Below, piece after piece: positions 52,175 through 58,355 of a stretch of DNA of 64,000 bases. Location: assembly GCF_014202505.1 (NCBI RefSeq), contig NZ_JACHGW010000006.1:124001-188000 (forward strand), read 5' to 3'. A program made the position numbers and the translations under genes. Below the pieces are notes generated by a model, which worked only from the letters and a program-made list of their open reading frames with translations, had not been told where the DNA came from and ran no database searches. Positions within the stretch are counted from its first letter, which is position 1, and the number at the start of each line of letters is the position of its first letter. The stretch comes from Armatimonas rosea. Lineage in GTDB: Bacteria > Armatimonadota > Armatimonadia > Armatimonadales > Armatimonadaceae.

Positions 52175-53152
52175 CTAGAGCTTCTCCGCGAAGGCTAGAA
52201 ACGCGGTCCAGTCCTCAGGGGTCAGGGCGTGCTTGCCCGGGCGCATGAACTTTTGCACCAGCTTCTCGTCGCCGCCCAGTAGCTTCCAGGTGGGCAGGGC
52301 GGCGTCGAGGAGGGAGAACTGACCGTCGTAGTTGGCCCAGGTGTCCTCTTGCGCGTTGGAGAGCAGGATCGGGCGGGGCGCGACACAGGCGAGCAGGCAG
52401 TGCTGGTCGAAGGGCAGGTCTGCGGTACGCTCATTGAACTTCTTGTAGGCATCGTTGAACCAGTGGGGGAAGACCGTGTTGATGCGCTGGACGGACTCTC
52501 CAATCGTCCCGCGGCTCGGGGCCGCGCCTCCGGTGCCGGACTGGTGGGGGATGACCGCCGCCAGGCGCTCGTCGCGCGCACCCGCGAGCAGTGTCGCCTT
52601 CCCCAGGCGCGAGTGCCCCAGCGCGATGAGCTTCTTGCTGTCGAGCTCGGGGACGGTCAGTGCCCAGTCCACCATGCGGGAGAATCCCCACGCCCAGAGC
52701 GAGACAGCCCGGTACTTGGACTCGTAGAGCGGCGACTCTTTCCGGTCCGCTGCCAGCTCCTCGTAGCAGACAGTCGCAATCGCAAACCCACGCCGCGCCG
52801 CCTCCGCAAAGCTCCACGCGGTCGGCCCGGAGTGCAGCGACTCATTTCCCGTGAAGTTCAGCGCCAGAAAGGTCGGGACGGGCTTGGACTGCTTAAGGGG
52901 AAGCGTCAGCTGGAGCGCCACCGGGCCAAGAATCCCGGTGTGTAGGCGAATATTGCGGAGCAGAAACCCGTCCATGGGCTTCTCGTTCACCACGGTTGCT
53001 TTGGGAGCCTCCGCGGGAGGTGCCTCGCCGTACATCAGCCCGGTGAATTGCTTAAGGAGCTCCGGGCGCCGCTTCGTCCGCCACTGATCCGCGGTGGTGC
53101 CCGGTACAAATACGTGAGGGAGCGGGCCAGCAATGCCCTTAAGGTCGTCCAT
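52175..53152 (-). CDS. Alpha/beta hydrolase (acetyl-xylan/glucuronoyl esterase-like)
   Basis: 325 residues. GHSRLGKATLLAGA holds the nucleophile Ser in a context like CE15 glucuronoyl esterases, VIPHQSGTGGAAPSRG follows, and the catalytic His is in RPGKHALTPEDW. This family usually attacks ester bonds in plant cell-wall polysaccharides. No signal peptide at ATG 53150-53152, which is unusual for such enzymes. Its start codon is 5 nt from the left inverted repeat of a transposase unit, so its native promoter and perhaps its N-terminus may have been displaced. Confidence 0.78.
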   Translation of the reverse strand: MDDLKGIAGPLPHVFVPGTTADQWRTKRRPELLKQFTGLMYGEAPPAEAPKATVVNEKPMDGFLLRNIRLHTGILGPVALQLTLPLKQSKPVPTFLALNFTGNESLHSGPTAWSFAEAARRGFAIATVCYEELAADRKESPLYESKYRAVSLWAWGFSRMVDWALTVPELDSKKLIALGHSRLGKATLLAGARDERLAAVIPHQSGTGGAAPSRGTIGESVQRINTVFPHWFNDAYKKFNERTADLPFDQHCLLACVAPRPILLSNAQEDTWANYDGQFSLLDAALPTWKLLGGDEKLVQKFMRPGKHALTPEDWTAFLAFAEKL

Positions 53153-53157
53153 ATGCT

Positions 53158-53191
53158 TAGGTTCGTGCGAGGAGTTGAAAATTCCTCGCTG
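53158..53191 (+). repeat. Left 34-bp inverted repeat (REP-like)
   Basis: Perfect complement of 53731-53764. Contains a 7-bp stem GCGAGGA / TCCTCGC around a 9-nt loop. Read outward it precedes the hydrolase ATG by 5 nt. Confidence 0.9.
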
Positions 53192-53278
53192 AAGGCAACC
53201 CGTTGCCGGATGTCCTGCTGGACAGAAAATTGTTGGGGCATTTTATCAGAAATGGCCTATCTCACCCGTTTTAGGGGC

Positions 53279-53773
53279 ATGAAGCGAAGTAAAATCCTCA
53301 TCCCGCTCCATCTGGTATGGACAACAAAACACCGTGAACCCTGGATCACATCAGACATTGAGCGCCAGGTCCACCGGGTTATCGTCGCTGAAGCGACAAA
53401 ACAGAAGGCGCGTGTGACGGCGATCAACAGTATGCCAGACCACGTTCATCTAGCGGTGATGTTTCCGGCGACGATCTCAGTGGCAGTGTTTATGAAACAG
53501 GTTAAAGGGGCCAGCTCGGCGCTGCTCCGAGCGGAGCTTTGCCATGGGCAAATGAGGCATTGGCAGGAGGGATACGGAGCTTTCGCTTTCCAGATCGGCT
53601 TGATGAGCCGTGTCGTGGCCTATATCAAGAATCAGAAAGAGCACCACGGAGACGAAACCACGTGGCCAAGCCTCGAAACGACTACCGAGGAAGTTGCCCC
53701 GCCCGGAGGGCGTTCGGCGCGAAGCGTCACCAGCGAGGAATTTTCAACTCCTCGCACGAACCTACCGGCATGA
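53279..53773 (+). CDS. REP-associated tyrosine transposase (RAYT/IS200-like)
   Basis: 164 residues from ATG 53279 (MKRSKILIPLHLVWTTKHREPW); ATG 53252 is an alternative in frame. HUH motif HVH (His55, His57) in INSMPDHVHLAV and catalytic Tyr115 in RVVAYIKNQKEHH define a Y1 single-strand DNA transposase of the TnpA_REP group, which moves or maintains REP hairpins. The last ~12 residues (EEFSTPRTNLPA) are encoded by the right inverted repeat and the bases beyond it; the TGA overlaps the ATG of the next gene. The catalytic residues look intact. Confidence 0.87.
   Translation: MKRSKILIPLHLVWTTKHREPWITSDIERQVHRVIVAEATKQKARVTAINSMPDHVHLAVMFPATISVAVFMKQVKGASSALLRAELCHGQMRHWQEGYGAFAFQIGLMSRVVAYIKNQKEHHGDETTWPSLETTTEEVAPPGGRSARSVTSEEFSTPRTNLPA
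53731..53764 (-). repeat. Right 34-bp inverted repeat (REP-like)
   Basis: Perfect complement of the left copy, and also codes for the transposase C-terminus. Read outward it precedes the ATG at 53770 by 5 nt. Confidence 0.9.
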
Positions 53774-54843
53774 CAACGCTGTATTCCTCTGAGCTGATCT
53801 TTCCCCTCGGCAAGCTGCATAGCCATAGCAGTAGTATCGTCGAGTTTCCCCGCGGCCAGCTGCTGGTCTGCTGGTACATGGGCTCGGGCGAGCGCAAGGC
53901 CGACGATGTTCGCATCATGGGGGCGACCAAGCCGCTCAAGGGAGGCACTTGGTCCAAGCCCTTTGTCCTGGCCGACACGCCGGGCTTTCCCGATACGAAC
54001 TGTGTGCTTGCGGTCAATGGCGACGGGCGGCTCTGGCTGTTTTATGGGACCCAGCTGGATAACAACTGGGAGAGCACGCTGCTCAAGTATAAAGTGGGGC
54101 GCAAGGTTGGGCAGTGGGACGACATGGGGGTGGTGCCGCTGAAGCCCGGCGACGAGGAGTTCCCTGCCGAGGTGCGCGCCAAGCTTCCCGCGGTGCTGGC
54201 GGCCTATCCGGAGCTGGAGAGGTACCGCGGCGAGCTGCTGGCGATGGCCGACAACAAGCTCAAGCGGCGCATGGGCTGGATGGGGCGCTGCAAGCCGATG
54301 GTCGAGGGCAAGCGGATGCTGCTGCCGCTCTACTCCGATGGCTACAACTTCTCCCTGGTCGCCATCACCGACGATGCAGGGGGGACATGGCGCTGCTCGA
54401 AGCCGCTGATCGGGCCGGGAGCCGTGCAGCCGAGCTTGGTGCGCCGCAAAGACGGTACGATTGTCGCGTTTTGTCGCAACAACGGCCCCGCGCCGCAGCG
54501 CATGCTGGTGAGTGAGTCCAGCGACAACGGCGTGACATGGACCGTCGCGACCCACAATGCGCTCCTCAACCCCGGCTCGAGTGTGGACATCCTCAAGCTC
54601 AAAGACACCCGCTGGCTCTTGTGCTACAACGACACGGAGGACGGTCGCCACCAGCTCGCGGTCTCGGTCTCAGAGGATGAAGGCAAGACGTGGGGGAAGA
54701 CACAGCACCTAGATGAGGCTGAGGTGGCCAGTAAGTCCTACCCGTCGCTTCTGCAAGCATCGGATGGCTCGGTGCATATCACGTATAGTTTTAGTAGCTC
54801 AGGCGGCGAGGCGATCAAGCACGTCGTGCTCAGTCCACCTTGA
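53770..54843 (+). CDS. Sialidase-fold (BNR/Asp-box) glycosidase-like protein
   Basis: 357 residues from ATG 53770, overlapping the transposase TGA. Beta-propeller with Asp-box-like turns (SSDNGVTWTVATH, SEDEGKTWGKTQHL, TDDAGGTWRCSKP) and conserved blade strands as in sialidase/exo-alpha-sialidase-like (PF13088) proteins such as those in planctomycete-type genomes. Arg residues in SSSIVEFPRGQLLVCWY may be part of the active site. No signal peptide at this start. Expression may depend on transcription through the inserted transposase unit. Confidence 0.78.
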   Translation: MTTLYSSELIFPLGKLHSHSSSIVEFPRGQLLVCWYMGSGERKADDVRIMGATKPLKGGTWSKPFVLADTPGFPDTNCVLAVNGDGRLWLFYGTQLDNNWESTLLKYKVGRKVGQWDDMGVVPLKPGDEEFPAEVRAKLPAVLAAYPELERYRGELLAMADNKLKRRMGWMGRCKPMVEGKRMLLPLYSDGYNFSLVAITDDAGGTWRCSKPLIGPGAVQPSLVRRKDGTIVAFCRNNGPAPQRMLVSESSDNGVTWTVATHNALLNPGSSVDILKLKDTRWLLCYNDTEDGRHQLAVSVSEDEGKTWGKTQHLDEAEVASKSYPSLLQASDGSVHITYSFSSSGGEAIKHVVLSPP

Positions 54844-54961
54844 TAAAGCCGAAGTAGAACACCAGACCAATCAGCCCGATCACGACAATCAACCCGAAAA
54901 TGGTTGGGCCATTGTTTGCCTTGGACTTAGTGGATTTTGACGATTGTTGGCGCGTTGCCAT
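54830..54961 (-). CDS. 43-residue single-pass membrane protein
   Basis: Short basic N-terminus (MATRQQSSKSTKSKANNG) then one hydrophobic helix (PTIFGLIVVIGLIGLVFYFGFI) ending KVD. ATG 54959-54961 has TACAAT 7 nt upstream (54969-54974, context TTGGTACAAT), the strongest form of the local leaderless motif, so it is very likely expressed. Its 3' end overlaps the converging sialidase-like gene by 14 nt. Function unknown; size and topology resemble small regulatory membrane proteins or a SecE-like shape, without sequence evidence for either. Confidence 0.65.
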   Translation of the reverse strand: MATRQQSSKSTKSKANNGPTIFGLIVVIGLIGLVFYFGFIKVD

Positions 54962-54968
54962 AGCGGGC

Positions 54969-54974
54969 ATTGTA
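54969..54974 (-). promoter_or_regulatory. -10 element TACAAT for the 43-residue protein
   Basis: Minus strand TACAAT in the context TTTGGTACAAT, 7 nt before ATG 54961. The same TTTGGTACAAT string occurs before the DUF1080 gene at 63104-63113. Confidence 0.6.
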
Positions 54975-55070
54975 CCAAATTTTTCACAGCATGCCATTTT
55001 GAACCTTGGACTGGGGGCCGCGTCTTTGTAGGCAGAACGCACGAAGGTGCTTCGAAAGGAACTGAACACC

Positions 55071-55481
55071 ATGAACCTGAAACGATTTTCCCTGCTCTGC
55101 AGCGCTGCCTTAGCCCTTGTCGCAACCACCGCCTTTGCACAGGACACCAAGCCTGGTACGGGAGCACCCGGTCAAGACACCAAGCCTGCCAAGGGCGAGC
55201 GCAAGGCCAATCCGCTGAGCGCCAAGGCCCTAGAGAAAGCCCTTGAGCTGAAGCCAGAGCAGGTCGAGAAGCTCAAGCCCGCCTTCAAGAAGCTCGCCGA
55301 CACCCGCAAGGAGCTAGCGACGGTCACCGATCGCAAGGAGAAGTCGGAGAAGATGGCGGCAGCGACCAAGGAACTTGTGAAGTCGATCGAGGAGGTCCTC
55401 ACTCCCGAGCAGAAGACCAAGTTCGACGAGATCAAGAAGACGATGGCTGCGGGCAAAAAAGGCAAGAAGAAGAACAACTAA
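55071..55481 (+). CDS. Small secreted helical protein (Spy/LTXXQ-like)
   Basis: 136 residues from ATG 55071 (AAAGGA upstream). Signal peptide MNLKRFSLLCSAALALVATTAFA, a short linker with two QDTKPGT-like repeats, then charged helices (LELKPEQVEKLKPAFKKLADTRKEL; SIEEVLTPEQKTKFDEIKK) that resemble Spy/CpxP-type LTxxQ periplasmic helices, which act as chaperones or metal-stress sensors. The tail is Lys-rich (GKKGKKKNN). Followed by a canonical terminator. Confidence 0.72.
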   Translation: MNLKRFSLLCSAALALVATTAFAQDTKPGTGAPGQDTKPAKGERKANPLSAKALEKALELKPEQVEKLKPAFKKLADTRKELATVTDRKEKSEKMAAATKELVKSIEEVLTPEQKTKFDEIKKTMAAGKKGKKKNN

Positions 55482-55495
55482 GTTCTCCAAATAAT

Positions 55496-55534
55496 AAACT
55501 CCGGGACAGGAACTCTGCCCGGAGTTTTTATTTT
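55496..55534 (+). terminator. Rho-independent terminator
   Basis: AACTCCGGG (55497-55505) pairs with CCCGGAGTT (55518-55526), followed by TTTATTTT. Serves the gene at 55071. Confidence 0.88.
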
Positions 55535-56004
55535 GTGGACTCCCAAAGAACCGGGAAATCACGGAGCTCGTTCTCTACTTGAGGGAGAAGTGGCCCGAAG
55601 ATACAAAGGCTTTGTTGTCCTGGATGGCCGTAGGTGCCCCAGCGAAAGCTGTCGTCTAGGAAAAAATAATGATCTCCATCGGGGAGAACAGGTATCGGCC
55701 AGTGTGTATCCGTGACAAGCAGGTGGGGACCAACTGAGTAGCAAGGGTGCTGCCAGTCCAAGACAAGGATTCGTTGTCCCGAGGGAACCATCCTGCAAAA
55801 CGTTGGCCGGAGAAGCTCGGCGAAGAATGCCTGTCCTTCCGGCGAATAATGGGTAGTGATCGTGTAGGTTCGTGAGGGAGCTGGCGCTAGGATTCCCGGT
55901 ACGTCGTCGTACCAATTGAACGCGGGACGGAGTACGGTCTCGACCCGCTCCCACACGAGATTTTCGTCCTCGGCAGTGAGCACTTGCCACGCTTGTTTAG
56001 GCAA
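55528..56004 (-). CDS. DUF2716-like protein
   Basis: 158 residues from TTG 56002-56004, overlapping the DUF1501 stop. WERVETVLRPAFNWYDDVPGILAPAPSRTYTI in pieces, and PDGDHYFFLDDSFRWGTYGHPGQQSLCIFGPLL match my recollection of DUF2716 (FFL-x-D-x3-G-T-x-GHP pattern with CIFG). Function unknown. Last gene of the PSD1-macrodomain-DUF1501 transcript; overlapping starts suggest translational coupling. Confidence 0.6.
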   Translation of the reverse strand: MPKQAWQVLTAEDENLVWERVETVLRPAFNWYDDVPGILAPAPSRTYTITTHYSPEGQAFFAELLRPTFCRMVPSGQRILVLDWQHPCYSVGPHLLVTDTHWPIPVLPDGDHYFFLDDSFRWGTYGHPGQQSLCIFGPLLPQVENELRDFPVLWESTK

Positions 56005-57478
56005 GGATGTCTTTCAAGACGCGGGCTTCGTCGGTGGGGCCGATGAGACGGTTGTTCAGGCCTTGGTACGGATAGTTAAACGTGAACGGATCGAGCCCGA
56101 GCTGGTGGAGAATCGTGGCCTGGAGGTCGCGGACACTGACCTTGTTCTCGACAATGTTGTAGCCTAGCTCGTCGGTGGCACCGTAGCTCAGGCCGCCCTT
56201 GATCCCGCCGCCCGCCATCCACATCGTGTAGGCGACCGGGTGGTGGTCCCGTCCGATAAAACCCTTCTTAAGCTCTTTGTTCACATTGTTCTGCATCATC
56301 GGGGTGCGGCCAAACTCGCCTCCCCAGATAATCAGCGTGGAATCAAGGAGGCCGCGCTGCTTGAGGTCCTTGATGAGCGCGGCGATCGCGCGGTCGCTGT
56401 AGCGGCACTTGATGGGCAGAGTCTCATCGAGCGACTCGCCCGGGGAGCTGCCATGGTGGTCCCAGCCCCAGTCGTAGAGCTGGACAAAGCGCACGCCTTT
56501 TTCGACCAGACGCCGCGCAAGGAGGCAGTTGTTGGCGAAGGTCGGATCGTCGCCCTTGTAGCTCGCCCGGGGATCGTCGAGGCTCTCCACCGGGGAGACA
56601 TAGCCCGGCTTCGCGCCATAGAGATCGAGGATATGCTGCGGCTCCTTGGAGATATCCATCACCTCCGGCACCGAGACCTGCATTCGAAACGCCAGCTCGT
56701 ACTGCTGGATGCGGGTGAGGGTCTCGGGATCGCCGACCGCCTTGACCTGCTGGTCGTTGAGGTCCTTGAGCGCATCGAGGGTCTTGCGGCGCAGCTCGCG
56801 GCTCATTCCGCTGGGGTTGGAAAGATAAAGGACCGGGTCGCCGTCGGTGCGGCACTGGACTCCCTGGTAGACACTGGGCAGAAACCCGCTCCCCCAGACA
56901 CTCTTGCCCGCATCCGGGGTCTTGCCGCCAGAGCTCAGCACGACAAACCCTGGCAGGTCCTTGTTGGTGGTGCCGAGGCCGTAGGTCACCCACGAGCCCA
57001 TGCTCGGGTAGCCCAGGCGCGCATTGCCAGTGTGCATGAAGAGCTGCGCCGGGGCATGATTAAACTGCTCCGTGTTCACCGAGCGAATCACGCACAGCTC
57101 ATCGGCGACTGTCGCCAGGTGCGGGAGCTGCTCGGAGAGCCACTGGCCGCTCTGGCCGTGTTGCTTAAACTCGAAGATTCCGCCGAGCATCTTGGGGACG
57201 CCGCGGATGAAGGCGAAGCGCTTGCCCTTGAGAAACTCCTCGGGGCAGTCTTGGTCGGTGTGCTTCTTGAGCTCGGGCTTGTGCTCAAAGAGCTCCAGCT
57301 GCGACGGTGACCCGGCCATGTGGAGGTAGATCACCGCCTTGGCCTTGCCCCCCGCCTTCGCATTGGCTGTCAGCGCATCGAGCGCAAGGGCACCAAAGCC
57401 CAGCCCTAGGCGGCCGAAAAAGTGCCGGCGCGTCAGGGCTTGCGCGCTCAGGAGTCGAAAGTCATCGCGTGGGTTCAT
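55997..57478 (-). CDS. DUF1501 family secreted protein
   Basis: 493 residues from ATG 57476-57478. Tat-type leader SAQALTRRHFFGRLGLGFGALALDALTANAKA with the twin-arginine RRHFFG. The body has AVIYLHMAGSPSQLELFEHKPEL, NTEQFNHAPAQLFMHTGNARLGYPSMGSW in pieces, DWGWDHHGSSPGESLD and IIWGGEFGRTPMMQ, the sulfatase-like alkaline-phosphatase-superfamily pattern of DUF1501 (PF07394). It is almost always paired with a PSD1/DUF1553 protein, as here. Exact function unknown, though often linked to polysaccharide use. Its start lies inside the end of the small membrane gene (to 57462). Confidence 0.88.
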   Translation of the reverse strand: MNPRDDFRLLSAQALTRRHFFGRLGLGFGALALDALTANAKAGGKAKAVIYLHMAGSPSQLELFEHKPELKKHTDQDCPEEFLKGKRFAFIRGVPKMLGGIFEFKQHGQSGQWLSEQLPHLATVADELCVIRSVNTEQFNHAPAQLFMHTGNARLGYPSMGSWVTYGLGTTNKDLPGFVVLSSGGKTPDAGKSVWGSGFLPSVYQGVQCRTDGDPVLYLSNPSGMSRELRRKTLDALKDLNDQQVKAVGDPETLTRIQQYELAFRMQVSVPEVMDISKEPQHILDLYGAKPGYVSPVESLDDPRASYKGDDPTFANNCLLARRLVEKGVRFVQLYDWGWDHHGSSPGESLDETLPIKCRYSDRAIAALIKDLKQRGLLDSTLIIWGGEFGRTPMMQNNVNKELKKGFIGRDHHPVAYTMWMAGGGIKGGLSYGATDELGYNIVENKVSVRDLQATILHQLGLDPFTFNYPYQGLNNRLIGPTDEARVLKDILA

Positions 57479-57794
57479 GCTGTAGCAATTTTGCCGCAAT
57501 CAGGGGGGGAAGCGCCATGGTTGCCAGCAAAAAGAGCTGGGTCAGGGCGGGATTTTTTTTCGCACCGAGCAGAATCGCCAGCGTGAGGCCGATGCTGGTC
57601 AGAAAGAGCACGAGGCTGCCTTGTTGCGGCCAGCGCCACGCGGTGAGCGCCCCGGAGCCAAAGACAATTAAAAACACCAGGACCCGAATCAGCGCGGGGA
57701 AGCCGCCCCCATCGGTGATTCCCGCTGCGACCACGAAGTAGGTCCAGAATCCGATCCAGAGCGTCAACACGCCCCAAGCAAGCTGCTGCTTCAT
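57462..57794 (-). CDS. Small three-helix membrane protein
   Basis: 110 residues from ATG 57792-57794 (MKQQLAWGVLTLWIGFWTYF). Hydrophobic segments: WGVLTLWIGFWTYFVVAAG, ALIRVLVFLIVFGSGALTAW and LVLFLTSIGLTLAILLG, with a fourth short one (LTQLFLLATMALPPLIAA). No family recognised. Positioned between the macrodomain and DUF1501 genes; its 3' end overlaps the DUF1501 start by 17 nt. GGAGG lies ~11 nt before the ATG. Confidence 0.65.
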   Translation of the reverse strand: MKQQLAWGVLTLWIGFWTYFVVAAGITDGGGFPALIRVLVFLIVFGSGALTAWRWPQQGSLVLFLTSIGLTLAILLGAKKNPALTQLFLLATMALPPLIAAKLLQHEPTR

Positions 57795-57858
57795 TTTAAA
57801 GCGTACCTCCACTTGGTAGTGTAGCGTTGCCCTGCGAGGTGCTCCTGGGAAGTTCGGC

Positions 57859-58341
57859 CTATTTTTCGGCAGCGCTGGTCCTAGGCCAGCGCACGACCAA
57901 AACCTGAGCATTTGTATCGATCTCGGCAAGGGCGGCAAGCATAATCTCCAGTGCCCGTTCTGTGTTAAAGCTCCCAGAACCTGCGCCGATCACAGGGAAG
58001 GCAACCGACTCAAAGCCTTTCTCGTTGACCACCACCATCGCGTTTTTCACAGACTCACGGATTGAGAACTCGCTCGCCCGCCAGGCGAGGTTGATCCCGG
58101 CGACATGGATAATCCCCTTGTAGGGCAGGAGTCCGGCCGTGGTGAGCACGGCCGAGCCGAGGGGCATGGGCCTAGAACGTGCAAGCTCTTGAAACGGCTC
58201 GTAGCCGGCGTGGCGCTTGATCGCGCCGGAGACTCCCTGGGGCAGCAGGAGCCACCAGGGAATGATATTTCGGTTCCAGGCATTGACGATCACCTCTACG
58301 GGCTGATCGCAGATATCCCCCCAGACCAGCTCGGGTGCCAT
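57859..58341 (-). CDS. Macrodomain (Appr-1''-p processing) protein
   Basis: 160 residues. VWGDICDQPVEVIVNAWNRNI is the macrodomain N-x-W/A-N ADP-ribose pocket, GVSGAIKRHAG the glycine loop, GSAVLTTAGLLPYKGIIHVAG the third signature and AFPVIGAGSGSFN the phosphate loop. Macrodomains bind or hydrolyse ADP-ribose on proteins, DNA or small metabolites. ATG 58339-58341 is 14 nt after the PSD1 stop, so it is cotranscribed. Unusual context: a macrodomain inside a PSD1-DUF1501 operon. No ADP-ribosyltransferase is visible nearby. Confidence 0.85.
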   Translation of the reverse strand: MAPELVWGDICDQPVEVIVNAWNRNIIPWWLLLPQGVSGAIKRHAGYEPFQELARSRPMPLGSAVLTTAGLLPYKGIIHVAGINLAWRASEFSIRESVKNAMVVVNEKGFESVAFPVIGAGSGSFNTERALEIMLAALAEIDTNAQVLVVRWPRTSAAEK

Positions 58342-58355
58342 CGTGCCCTCAATTC

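Larger units (their letters stand above)
53158..53764 (+). mobile_element. REP-associated transposase unit (IS200/Y1-type) with 34-bp inverted repeats
   Basis: A 607-bp unit bounded by TAGGTTCGTGCGAGG... (53158-53191) and its exact complement (53731-53764). Each repeat contains a GCGAGGA / TCCTCGC hairpin, as in REP sequences that flank RAYT transposases. A further GGCAAC-CC-GTTGCC hairpin lies at 53194-53207. The transposase gene fills the interior. The unit lies between two divergent genes and ends exactly 5 bp from each start codon. Confidence 0.82.
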
